A DNA stretch of 45,127 nucleotides from Annulohypoxylon bovei var. microspora. Its lineage: Eukaryota; Ascomycota; Sordariomycetes; Xylariales; Hypoxylaceae. The stretch is from contig MU405414.1 in assembly GCA_022836615.1 (NCBI GenBank), forward strand, positions 1-45,127, in the 5' to 3' direction. The notes beneath the pieces are model-generated. The model was not told where the DNA came from. It saw only the letters and a program-made list of their open reading frames with translations, and did no database searches. Positions 21,283 to 32,176 of this stretch are shown piece by piece. Made by a program: the position numbers and the translations under genes. The first letter of the stretch is position 1. Every line of letters starts with the position of its first letter.

Positions 21283-24200
21283 GATGCTCGAGGTCGCGTA
21301 TCGTTGTAAGTAGAAATGACTAGCTTAAATCCACCCTTTTAACGTAATGAGATAGGCCAAATAGAATGCGCAAGACGTGAGGAAGCGCGAAGCTCGAAGT
21401 AGATACTATCGTAGAGGTATTGTCTTGCTCATCTGACCTCGGGACTAGGAGGCGGCACAATCAATATGTGCGATCAATCGGGCTCAAATATAATATACGA
21501 AACTGAAAACAATCAATCCAAGGAAATACTATATAATTGAGTGAATAGGAATGAATTGAGGCCAAAGAAGGGAGGATGAGATTGTTGAAAGATTAACACA
21601 TCGCAGGATGCGAAATTATGTTAGGTGTATGCGTAGGTGCGTGAAAGAAGTAGGCCGTTATATGTATTATATTGGACGGTAGACGGTAGGCGACGGAAGG
21701 CGTTAATAGCCCGAGTTATAACGTCCGCAGGGCTTAGTCGAGGTCGATGAATGGAAGAAGGGAGGTTTATAATAAGTAATAACGGAGACCGGGGGGGTGA
21801 GGTGGAGGAGAGGCTAGGAGAGGCTAGGAGGAGAAGGATCGGCAGTTTATTAAATGGAGAGCATGGGGATGCCTTTTTAAGAGGGGGCAATGATAACTAA
21901 CTTCCAAGGTTATTTCACTTCCATGTATGTACGGGCTCAGCACCAGACATCGTCAAGGTGGGATAGCATCTACCCAATCCGGCAGCCCAGAGAGGCGAAG
22001 ACTAAGATAGCCTACCGAGCTTCTTACTTCTAGCCCAGTATTGTATATTGTATTGGTTTGTCCGGATCTCATTGCGTGAAAAGGGAGCACCAATAGAGAT
22101 GAGAGATGACGAGAACACGGCCCTGTATGTCGGACCTACAAGCTTGTCCAATGAGACACCGCGGCATGTTTTCCTAGCGATGACATTGTGAATGCTGGGT
22201 ATGAATGTTTGTTTGATCAGGGAGATTTGGAATAAAGGGATACTTCGTAGCTGTCTAGGATGTAGTACTGATGTTCCTCGCAACTAAGCGACAATCAAGA
22301 TGAGGAGATAGAGATGGATTCTAGTGTTACTGCTACAGCAGAGTTCCAGAAGCTGGGCAGTGGACTAAGACCTAACGATGGCCAAGACAAGACGAAGGAC
22401 CCCTGTGACGCACGTTTACTAATAAGGCTTACGCCCGGTAAGGGCACTACACAATAAGGGGAATAGTTTACCTTAACCCCCGGTGCGCCTTAAACGGGTC
22501 CTAAAGTTGCCTGCTGCATCAGATTAAACTGAACGATGTGTAGTTGCTACCATCTTCGAACCCGTCATATATTTGACGTGGTCGTCGGACGATACACATC
22601 ATCGGAAGGGAATATTCTGTGCTCGGAACACTGTTGGGAATTTGGTGTGTCGACCGCGTAGTGCATGACTGTTTCCTACTTCGCGTATATAATATATATG
22701 CGGTTCATACATAGAGGCGAGAGCTTCGCAACGACTCGGTAGTATCATGTCGTAAGACTCCTGTTGAAGAATCGCGTTTCGGATACCTCAGCCGCATTGA
22801 CATCGCTTTGCGGCCGAATTGGCATTGAGTCCCGTAAGTTCTGTGATACTCAAGACTAGCTTCTGGGAAGTTTCCTCACATGAGCCCATGGCATCTCCCG
22901 TCTTTTGTGTTCGGCGGGCCGGACGGGTACTCCTGGGTAGGGTGTGATATTGCACAGGATGCCGCCTTGAATTCTGACAGGTCTTAGATTCGGTCCTACA
23001 GGGCAATGATGTGGACTTCTTGCGCTACCTGTCCATCAATTGGAAGATAGCGCGAGTCGCGAATTGTAAATCGCAAAATATGCATGTTTGTGTTCATCAT
23101 GCGCAAATATGTATCCTGAAGGATATACCGAGAGAAACGCAGTTAGAAGTTGAATGCAAGGCACGTCGATCTCATTTCCTCTTTTGTTAGCTGCTCCCAA
23201 CTAAGGAACTGGAATATTCTATGCGACAGAGCGGTTGAAATAGTATCATTTTGTCAGACTCAAATAACGAAATAACTTTACTTCCAAGGTTGGTGTTCAG
23301 TTATTAGTGTAGACGGTAGAACGGGAGCTAAAGACTCGAGTTTTGTAAGCCGGGATCAGCGGTCTTTCTTCCCCTCTTATCTCCATGAGATCAATTATCC
23401 AATGATCGCACTTTCATTCCCCACCACATCCACACTTTCCTTGCTGCACTAAACCAAGCAAGGAAACCCTTGAAGCTACCCCGCGTGATGGACGAAGGAC
23501 TAGCGGGGTTAGCTCGCTCTAAAGGAACGAATTACCCCAATCGAACTCCACCTCGCCACCCTGTCCTTCTTGCTGCATTACAAGCAGGTACGGGCTGGTA
23601 CGGGTTAAAACTTAAGCCGAACTGTATGGTAAACCTTGTTTGTTGGGTCTCCACCAAAGTCAATTACTGTACGCTTAGAATTTTAAATCAAACTTCTCTA
23701 AATCATCACCACAACAGAATCACGACCAAAGTGACGGGCTCAAAGAAACCACCGATTTCTACAAGATACCTAGACACGCCAAATTTCAAAGACCAAGAAA
23801 TAAGAGCGGCGCAGAGCTAGCGTGCCGTTGACCGCCTTTTATTTCTTCAGCGGCGGGTATTAAACATCTTTGGCGTCCACTCCCATGCCAGATATTCAGC
23901 CCTGTACGACAGCGAAGCTCACGCGATGTCAAATCCCCTGTCTCGCAGTCCCACGCGTCCATATCTCAGCTCTCTATCGAAATTCTTCTGTTACACGGGG
24001 AAACTAAGTCACCTAACTTTAGCTGACGGATCCTCATACGAGTCTTAACTGGAATATTGGGCATCAACATTACCCCTGGATATACCATGTTCTGTGCCCT
24101 TCCTAGACGAGGAATACAACGTAGGACAAATTAGAACTAATGCAGTTTTCCTTTTATTTGTCTGCCTAAGTAAGATCGGGTTATCCGGGGTTGTGGATGC

Positions 24201-25716
24201 AGGTACATCATACTCTCCTGTAAAGAATGCACGTCTTATCCATCAATATGGTTTGTTCTGCCTGCCTTCTTTGGGACCTGCTGAATGGTAGTCAACTTGC
24301 AATTTTACTGTCTGAAAAATCTAGCTTCGGTCGACTAAGCTTGAAGATACCACGACGTGCTGAGTCGGAAACATCAAGGGATAGACTAACGTGATGTGAT
24401 ATTGGGAAGAATGATATTTCAAAATGGGTCTTGAGCTTCAAACCAAAACATAGCAGAGCCAGGAATACTCACTTTCTCTGATTGTCTCACAGCTTTCAGA
24501 TCCTTTACGTGGGACCATCTCACATTTCGCTTATGTCGCGAGAAGGTAGTTGACATGCGCAAGCGTATTCGAGCCCAACATTCCTAGGTTAATTTCATCC
24601 GAAAATTCTCGCGGCGAAGTTCTACGGGATTGACGGAAACATGCTTGGACTCGAATACTCTACTTCGATGCTTATGTAATGCAATGATAACAAATGGTCC
24701 CGAGTTGTGCTTCGGTGAGCACGTGTCGATTCTGCGAGATTCGGAAGCATCCGCGGGAACTGGTCAGAAGCTAGGGAGCTTATTCGAGGAGGCCGGGTGT
24801 CTACTTCCTTCATGTCGCTTCCCGCTATCGTTCAAGGTACTTCGCGTGGTAAATGCGAGACTATGGCACATATGTCGAGATTACTTCCCTGTAGGAATTT
24901 ACTGTCGGACTACCCCTTAAAATGATTAAACACCACGAACTTGGCGTACTGGGCTTACTGACTTATGTAGTACTTGACGATGGCTAGTGATAACGGAACA
25001 GTTCGCATGTTGTCAATGGCTAAAGGCTCAAGACTATCGTTCTATTCGAGATCTAGATCGAGCTCTTCGATAGTGTATGGCTTAAGGCAAGAGTTAGATT
25101 CTATTGTGATGTTTTGGATAGGTATGTGTGCTAGGTTTTTGACACGAGTACGCGATAGAGTTGTCGTAGTTAGCTGTGACAAATACAGAAAGATGCAAAA
25201 CCCCTTTTGTCGCCTTTATTCTGGATTATGTTTGTTAGATGAATCCAATCCACCAACATAAGCAAGGGAGATCGGAAATAAGACATACCATATATATTAT
25301 ATTACCGCGCTGAGAGAAAGTAATACAAGTTTATGAGATAGAGGCTCTGTAGGACCTATATAGATTGGAGCCCCTTTTGAATTTGCGCCGGGACTCGGCG
25401 TTTTATTGATGCGCCACTTAAATTCACGTGGAATTCCGTGATACTATCTAATCCATATGAGTGGATAATTGTTGATATGCACATCAGTTTTCGTTGAGAG
25501 TGAGATAAATAAGCCCGATCATGACTAATGCTGACTGAAATGAGTTATCAATGTGAATACCTAGGATTCAATCATTGAGTCGAGAATTCTACACATCAAT
25601 CAAGCCCCAAGTTACTCCGTCTAATCATCATAGCCGTCTCCCGTTGCGGTTGCGGGGTACCAACGATTCTTGCTAGATCCTACGGCGTACTCCGGACCCT
25701 TGTCCGAACCGAGATC
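21283..25716. other. 4.4-kb interval without a recognisable gene
   Basis: Lies between two divergent genes (MFS transporter and FMO-DUF6314), so it contains both promoters, but is far longer than needed. Open frames (for example 23470-23820, 24630-24920, 24974-25261, all +) have no initiator context, splice logic or motif that I can support. A purine-rich patch with two copies of gagaggctag is at 21810-21830. It could hold non-coding transcripts or fully decayed repeats. No tRNA, microsatellite array or terminal repeat pair found. Confidence 0.45.
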
Positions 25717-28099
25717 ATGGCCAAGAACGTCTGTATTGTCGGTAGGACAGCTAATGCTCCGTCTCTTCCGGTCTGAGTTTTTGACTTGCTCATATGCAAT
25801 CTAGGCGCTGGCCCCTCAGGTCTCGTAGCAGCCAAGACTCTGCTGCATGATGCACCGGCGGGCTGCTTCAATGTCACCGTCTTTGAGGCTCAGTCCCGAA
25901 TCGGTGGACTGTGGCCTATACACAAGGAGGACGCTGATGGTCTCGTACACCCACTTATGGCGACCAACCAGAGCAAGCATACGGTCCAGTTTAGTGACCT
26001 TGCCTGGCGAGACTCTGACCCGCAATTCCCTAGGGCATGGCAAGTGGGCCAATATCTGGAACGATATCTGGACGAGTACGGAGGTGCTAATATACGGCTT
26101 GGACACAAAGTTGTGAAAGCAGACTTACAGAGCGATGGCTCATGGATAATAGACACGGGGTCATCCAGAGTCTCTAAGATCTATAAATTTGACTACTTAC
26201 TGATAACTACCGGATTCTTCGGGAGGCCGATATGGCCGGAACATGTGCCGCGGGAGGCGGACGTGCCGATTATTCATAGTAGTAAGTATCGAGATCTTAA
26301 GGGTCTCCTAGAGAAGTCCAACCGTCGCGGAGGCAAGATCCTCGTCATCGGCGGACAGATGTCTGGAGTTGAGATCGCTGCGACCATCGCAACGCACCTG
26401 TCATCTGCTATCCATTCGCCAGGGGAGAAGATCATTGAAGAGCCAGATAAATATTCCATACATCACGTCGTAAACCGCCCATCGTGGGTCTTTCCGCTAT
26501 TTACCTCTCCGAAGGTATGAAAAAACTTTGATTCTTTTTCATTCTTATCTATAGTTAAGCGGAATTCGAAAAAAAAAATACTAACAGGGAAAGCAGCCAG
26601 CTTCGTCAGCTCCACCCTTCCTCCCGTGCGACTTGCCTTCATACAACCTGGCCAACAGACCCCATCCTTTAATGAACACTGAGGGGCACATAAGTGTCGA
26701 AACAGCACAGGTCTTTAACTCCATATATAAAACATCGTTGGGCACTGATCAATCCGAGTTTTCGTCGGAAACCAAAATTAACGGCGACCTACTTGATGAA
26801 CAACCATTCTTAGCCATGAGCCAATATTATATGGACTTCGTGCGATCAGGCCTTATCAAAGTTAGCAAAGGCAAAATAGCATCACTGTCCGGGAACGTCG
26901 CCACCATCTCTCCAGCTGATGAGCAGATCACCGACGTCGCTGCCGTGATTTTAGCGACAGGATTCGACCCATCTCCCTCCCTCTTCTTTCTCCCCCCCTC
27001 GGTCCTCGAGACTATCTCGTACTCCCCTTCGCACCCCAACCTCCCTGTCGCCCTCGCCTTCCACGGGACGCACCACCCGTCCCTACCAACTCTAGGATTT
27101 GCAGGCTTGTACCGCTCGCCCTACTGGGGTGTCATGGAGATGCAAGCACGTTTTGTCGCACGTCTATGGACCGACCCCAACACCCCAAGCCTGCAGCACA
27201 TCCTCGCAGACGACGACAGTATCACACGAACCCTAGCCCTCCGCACCGACCCACGCACCTCGCAATTTCCAATGGGCGACTACGCCTTCCTCATGCAAGA
27301 ATTCGCCCGCGCCCTCGACATCCCCATCGTGCCATCCAGCAACATGCCGCTCCTCAAAAACGGCAAGGTGATGGACATCCTGACCCCGGCGCGGTACCCC
27401 TACCCTCCCCTCCCACCGTCGCCTCCGCCCAACAGCCCGGCCGAGAAGCGGCAGGCGGAAGTATCCGCTCACCTGCGCGCGGTGCGCGAAACCGCGTCCG
27501 CGGGCCTCTCGCACGCGCGCTTCGTGGCCGGCGCCGTGTTCCGCTCGCTGCTGGGCGAGTGGCGGCTCTCGCGGACCCTCAGCTCGCGGCTGCCGTCGCA
27601 CCCGAGCGGGCGGTTCGAGGGCGTCGCGCGCTTCCACCTGCGCGAGGGGACCGCGGACGGCCTCCCCTCTTCTCAATCAGACCCGGAGTCCGGGCCGGGG
27701 CTCGAGTACCTGTACGTCGAGGACGGCACGTTCACGTCGCGCGACAACCCCGCGCTCGCGTTCCGCGCGACGCGGCGGTACGTCTGGCGGTACGACGAGC
27801 GTGCCGATAGGTTGAGCGTGTGGTTCGCGCGGACGGACGATCAGATGAGGGCGGATTACTTGTTCCATGAGGTGGAGTTTTTGGTCCCTCCTGATCAAAG
27901 CGATGGCGAGGGCGAAGGCGAGGGAGGGGATGGAGGGAAGGGGTGGCTGGCGAAGGCAAGTCACTTGTGCATTGAAGACTTGTACGATGTGCACTATGAA
28001 TTCAAGTTCAACGCCGTGAATTTGAAGGAGTGGAACTTGGGGTATACGGTCAAGGGGCCGAAGAAGGATTATACTATCGATGGAGTTTACACAAGGTGA
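25717..28099 (+). CDS. Flavin-dependent monooxygenase fused to a C-terminal DUF6314 domain (748 aa, three exons)
   Basis: Proposed exons 25717-25741, 25805-26514 and 26588-28099. The tiny 25-bp first exon encodes M-A-K-N-V-C-I-V plus the first base of a Gly codon; splicing completes the FAD dinucleotide motif G-A-G-P-S-G. Further FMO features: E-A-Q-S-R-I-G-G-L-W, F-G-R-P-x-W-P with H-S-S-K-Y-R-D, V-I-G-G-Q-M-S-G-V-E as the second nucleotide site, and I-L-A-T-G-F-D-P. From about residue 580 to the end the sequence changes to a DUF6314-like domain: L-L-G-E-W-R-L-S-R-T, G-R-F-E-G-V-A-R-F, L-Y-V-E-D-G-T-F, F-R-A-T-R-R-Y-V-W-R-Y, and Y-L-F-H-E-V-E-F. A linker at about 515-545 is Pro-rich. FMO enzymes oxygenate N, S or carbonyl substrates with NADPH and O2; the DUF6314 role is unknown. 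It converges on the dehydrogenase at 28321, 221 bp away. Confidence 0.85.
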
Positions 28100-28320
28100 G
28101 AAGGGAGTACTGGTGATTTTAGATTGGGTAGATAGGTAGATGGGAATTTACCTAAATCAACGACTTGGTATCAACTGCGAGTAGGTAGCATTCTAATTAA
28201 TCAAATTGAGTAGTGTGGAAGTCCATCTACTTTTACCCTACTTTGCAATCGCAGATAGCCATTACGTACCTCTACTTACCACCCCTCTCTCACCTACCTA
28301 CGACACGGAACCCAGAACTG

Positions 28321-29382
28321 CTAAATCCGGATCGGAACGGAATCCTTCCTAACTAAAGATAACCCGCCCTTTCCTAGGTCCTGAACAAGCGCGTTTTCGC
28401 ACTTCCTCCCGTGCAAAAAGTCGGCCAAGTTGCGGATCGTGCCGTCAGCTATCTCACGCAACGCTTCCTCGGTGAAAAACGCCTGGTGACCGCATACAAG
28501 CACGTTGTGGAAGGTGGTTAGACGCATGAGTTCGTCGTCGTCGATGATATGGCCCGAGTGATCGTTGTAGAACAGCGCGCCTTCACCGTCATACACGTCC
28601 AGTGCCAGCCCACCCAAACGCTTGCTCTTGAGGGCCGCGATGACGGCTTTCGTCTTAATTAGACCACCCCGCGAGGTATTCACTAACATAGCCCCTTCCT
28701 TCATCTTAGACAAGGTCTCCTCGTTTATGATGTGTCGCGTCTTGTCTGTCAGCGGGCAGTGCAAGCTCACGAAGTCGCTCTCGGAGAGAAGGGTATCGAG
28801 ATCGGTGTACGTGCCGTATTTTCTAAAATCATCGTTCTCAAAGAGATCAAAAGCCAGGAGACGGCATCCGAAGCCGTTCATAATTCGCGCGAAGGCGACC
28901 CCGATACGTCCCGTGCCGACTATGCCGACCGTCTTGCCATGTAAAGTGCGTCCCAGAAGACCCTGAAGACTAAAATTGCCTTCGCGGACGCGGTTGTAGG
29001 CACGATGGGTATTGCGGTTTAGGGTTTGAATTTGCGCGACGGCGAACTCAGCAACTGCCTCGGGGGAATACGAAGGGACGCTGGCGACGAAGAGTCCCAG
29101 GCGCTGGGCAGCTTGCAAATCGACGTTGTTGTACCCGGCGCAGCGCAAGAGAATGGCGCGGACTCCACTCGCGTGTAGTGACTCTAGTACTTCGGCGCCT
29201 AGGTCGTCGTTCACGAAGACGCAGATGGCGGACGCGCCCTTGGCTAGGGAGACGGTTTCGAGAGATAGAGCAAACTCGTGGTATGCAATCTTGACGTCGG
29301 AAGTGTCGTCGAGCTCGGTCGATCGGGTGCTCGTGAGGTACTTCTTGTCGTAGGGTTTGGCTGAAAAGACGGCGAGCTGCAT
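28321..29382 (-). CDS. D-2-hydroxyacid dehydrogenase, D-lactate dehydrogenase type (353 aa, single exon)
   Basis: Full-length and intronless. The NAD-binding Rossmann motif is G-I-V-G-T-G-R-I-G-V-A-F-A-R followed by F-D about 20 residues later (Asp, favouring NADH). Catalytic residues are present: Arg in N-T-S-R-G-G, Glu in D-V-Y-D-G-E and His in C-G-H-Q-A-F-F-T-E-E-A-L. The substrate-side segment L-R-C-A-G-Y-N-N-V-D-L is that of LdhA-like enzymes. It should reduce pyruvate or a related 2-oxoacid to the D-hydroxyacid in the cytosol. Residues A-S-V-P-x-Y-S-P-E-A-V-A-E are typical. Its 3' end faces the FMO-DUF6314 gene, so there is no shared promoter. A degenerate hexanucleotide repeat lies about 90 bp upstream of the start. 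Confidence 0.92.
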   Translation of the reverse strand: MQLAVFSAKPYDKKYLTSTRSTELDDTSDVKIAYHEFALSLETVSLAKGASAICVFVNDDLGAEVLESLHASGVRAILLRCAGYNNVDLQAAQRLGLFVASVPSYSPEAVAEFAVAQIQTLNRNTHRAYNRVREGNFSLQGLLGRTLHGKTVGIVGTGRIGVAFARIMNGFGCRLLAFDLFENDDFRKYGTYTDLDTLLSESDFVSLHCPLTDKTRHIINEETLSKMKEGAMLVNTSRGGLIKTKAVIAALKSKRLGGLALDVYDGEGALFYNDHSGHIIDDDELMRLTTFHNVLVCGHQAFFTEEALREIADGTIRNLADFLHGRKCENALVQDLGKGGLSLVRKDSVPIRI

Positions 29383-30470
29383 GGTGGCGGTTGTCGTAGT
29401 GGCGATGATATTCCTATATCATTGCTTTAAGGGTTCTTCTTAGGTTCGTAAAAATGAGGCTGTAGAAACTATTATAGGTATAGGTATAGATATAGTTAGG
29501 TGTAGGTATAAGTATAGGTACGGGTAGAAGCGATGAAGATGATGGAAGACGGTTAGAATTTCAACTGTTATTGGCCAAAGTATATGAAGAACCTAAGAAC
29601 TCAATCTTTGAGCTAGTATGATGGATAATATCCACGAATATTAAACTTTACGTTGAAATTTACCTGCAGCAGCCACAGAAACGTTAGCAGTTGCCTCCCG
29701 GCCAAGTAATTGACCTCATCCTGCTCATCTTGGCAGCTGAAGTTCCACAGGCTTGATGACACGACATTGGACGAAACAACCTGAAATCAATCACTTGATT
29801 TGGTTTGTCCGGATGTGTTGGTGCAATTTGCGATACATGGAAATAAGCTGATCATACGTGGTCTGACAACAGATGCTTGTCAACAATACCTAGGTAAACA
29901 ATTAAACAATTAGAGTTGTAGGTTGTGGAAACAAAGTTGAGATCCTTACAGAGTAGTAGATCGAGCTCAGATTCAAGATTTTGTGGGGTAAAATCACCCT
30001 AAAACTCAATACTATCGTTTATTGCATTTTCGAGTACCCCTATTAACTCATGCATATATCCCGTCCATATAATCCCCCCTAAATCTTGCACAACATCCCT
30101 ATACACAAGAGGAATTAGTCTAATACCTACGAATACCAGGATTTTCTTTGAGTTTATAGAGTCTTAAAGTATATTTAGAAAGCTTGTCTGATTAGAATTT
30201 GTAACAGGTCTAGTACATACTAGATACCTCCTAGGTACGGAAAGACTAGGTAGGTAGGTAGTCTGATTCAGAATGGCTCATGACTTCTACCATTAAAAAC
30301 CAATCATCTAACTCAACAGTACACATACAGGTAAACATCAGTTATTAGCCTTTCTACTTACATTTAAACTATATGGCCTCGTCTCCTCGGGGTTCAGTGG
30401 CGTAGGTGGGAATAAACTCACGACAGACGCCACACTTAAACTCCCATTTCGGAGATAGGATAGAAATTAG
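29383..30470. other. Divergent intergenic region, about 1.1 kb
   Basis: Between the divergent dehydrogenase and 2EXR genes. Contains a hexanucleotide-type microsatellite (29472-29526) and one TACCTAGGTA palindrome (29887-29896). No coding frame supported. Confidence 0.4.
29472..29526. repeat. Degenerate (TATAGG)n microsatellite
   Basis: About nine imperfect copies of a 6-bp unit (tataggtataggtatagata and variants gttagg, gtaggt) just upstream of the dehydrogenase start at 29382. Likely length-variable. Its distance (about 90-145 bp) puts it in the 5' leader or core promoter of that gene. Confidence 0.7.
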
Positions 30471-30479
30471 TATATATAA
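30471..30479 (+). promoter_or_regulatory. Candidate TATA box of the 2EXR gene
   Basis: TATATATAA lies 195 bp upstream of the ATG at 30674. It is followed by a C/A-rich leader (repeated acatacacac) typical of fungal 5' untranslated regions and by a TACCTAGGTA palindrome at 30644-30653. Position is plausible if the leader is about 165 nt; no transcript data. Confidence 0.4.
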
Positions 30480-30673
30480 CCCTACCCCCAAGGAGGTAAA
30501 ATCACTTCACATACACACGTATATAGTCTCAAATACACACAGACTTATAGGGCCATCAATCGGATATCGAGCTATTACCTAAAACCACCATCCAACAACA
30601 AAGCTTCACGTTCAAAACAACATACCTTACCTACCAACCTACGTACCTAGGTATTATAAAAATTCCAATCAAA

Positions 30674-31768
30674 ATGTCCTACAAGTCCAAAATGGAAGGA
30701 CCTGAACACATTTCATCCCAAGCACTTGTTCTTAGCGACAGTGAAAACAAGAATAGACTCTTAGAGTTGACCCTTACATATGACTATCTTGAGACACAAA
30801 ATTCCCCTACGTCTACGGAGACACATATCTCTTCCCCTGAGGAGCAGAACATCGATCATGCCTCAACAAAGCCACAAGAATTCCATCTTTTTAAGCAGCT
30901 TCCAGCTGAGCTTCGCATTCAGATCTGGAAGATGGCCGCCGAGCCGAAGTTAAAGGAAATTTTCGAGCTCCAACAACTTGATTCCAATGACCCCTTACCA
31001 CAGGACGGAAAATTGGCCGTGTTTAAGGTCAAGATGGACAGAAATCGCATGAATGTAGCACAGACATGCTACGAGTCGTGGGAGATTCTTCAAGGCAACC
31101 CTCAATCTACCGACTGGCCTCTTACTCCTATGCGAACATACATATACCCGAGCCTCGACTCTCTCATGCTCCACAGCGACATCCAGATTGATGGATTTTG
31201 GATGACACCGGAGCAGCTCATCGGAAACGCACAGCACCTTATAATAAATCCCGATGAAGACTTCGCCTTGTCTATCATAGACGACATATCTGAGAGTACA
31301 AAGCTCAACAACAACTACCTTTCATCTATAAAATCGATGAGCATCGTGATCGAGTCATTGCGACTTCCAGTCCAGGCTAATGCCTTGGTTCGCGAACGAC
31401 TATCTGCGCAAGTACCCTTAGTCATCGACCTCGACGACGCGGCGCAAATAAAAACAATGGCAAAAATCCTAGACGACACATGGTGCGACTTTCTCGGTCC
31501 TGTATATCCGGAAAAAGAGAAAAAAACATCAAGTTTCGTCGAGGAATGTGCAATTCTACGGAACAAATCGACGCACTGCTGCTCAGACATCAGACAACGA
31601 ATCCAAGACAACATGGCCGCGGAATCCACGGTGGATTATCAAGACCAGAAGCTACCAGAAATCAAGAGAGTGATGTTGTTAGTCGATGCGTTTGACAAGA
31701 CACCGAACATAGCAATGCTCTTGCCATACCAGGTCCCACCGTACCTCGGCTACTCTCACATATTGTGA
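30674..31768 (+). CDS. 2EXR domain protein (364 aa)
   Basis: Intronless. Residues 1-75 are Ser/Thr/Glu-rich and probably disordered. At about 76-92 is the 2EXR opening F-H-L-F-K-Q-L-P-A-E-L-R-I-Q-I-W-K-M, followed by the expected pattern of a strand-rich region (L-A-V-F-K-V), V-A-Q-T-C-Y-E-S-W, and Y-I-Y-P-S-L-D-S-L-M-L. This family is very expanded in filamentous ascomycetes and has no known biochemical role; a relation to F-box-like LP-x-E-L-R motifs is sometimes noted. An alternative start is the second Met (residue 7). It converges on the gene ending at 32177. No signal peptide or membrane helix. Confidence 0.85.
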   Translation: MSYKSKMEGPEHISSQALVLSDSENKNRLLELTLTYDYLETQNSPTSTETHISSPEEQNIDHASTKPQEFHLFKQLPAELRIQIWKMAAEPKLKEIFELQQLDSNDPLPQDGKLAVFKVKMDRNRMNVAQTCYESWEILQGNPQSTDWPLTPMRTYIYPSLDSLMLHSDIQIDGFWMTPEQLIGNAQHLIINPDEDFALSIIDDISESTKLNNNYLSSIKSMSIVIESLRLPVQANALVRERLSAQVPLVIDLDDAAQIKTMAKILDDTWCDFLGPVYPEKEKKTSSFVEECAILRNKSTHCCSDIRQRIQDNMAAESTVDYQDQKLPEIKRVMLLVDAFDKTPNIAMLLPYQVPPYLGYSHIL

Positions 31769-32176
31769 ATTAGGCGCAATATGGACATAAATGTGAAATT
31801 GGAAAAGCTAGGAATGGACTCAGGGGTTTATTCAAGTCTTATTGCTTGGTTGATTCGGAGGAATAGTCAGTGAATATTGACTAGGTTGGGGTTTACATTT
31901 GAAATTTGTTACCAAGTCACCAGAAAAAAGAAGAGGAGAAGGAAGGTTCCAAGGTTTACCAGCAATATGGATGCTGGGATATTGTAGCACCAACTGTGTG
32001 GACGCTTTGTTGACGAAGCAAGCGTACGGAGACATGCGATTTTTGGTTGGGAAAAGGGTGTAGATGAAGCGCTTAATAAAACTTGGACTTTCTGCTATTC
32101 CGGTACGGGGTAACCCCGCGTATTTTCAGGTGGTAGTAAAGTGATCAAGCTTGAAAGATCATGATTAACCAAACGA
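31769..32176. other. Convergent 3' intergenic region
   Basis: 408 bp holding the 3' ends of the 2EXR gene and the minisatellite-containing gene. AT-rich with several possible polyadenylation contexts; nothing else recognised. Confidence 0.4.

Noticed and set aside
23470..23820. 116-codon + strand frame
   Set aside because: Composition and codon use look random and it starts from a non-ATG codon; no motif recognised.
27166..27810. 214-codon and 147-codon frames within the FMO-DUF6314 gene
   Set aside because: GC-rich shadow frames with Arg/Pro/Ala bias; the main frame carries all conserved motifs.
25717..29382. Biosynthetic gene cluster around the FMO, dehydrogenase and transporters
   Set aside because: No PKS, NRPS, terpene synthase, DMATS or pathway regulator in the window; the genes have ordinary spacing and opposite strands.
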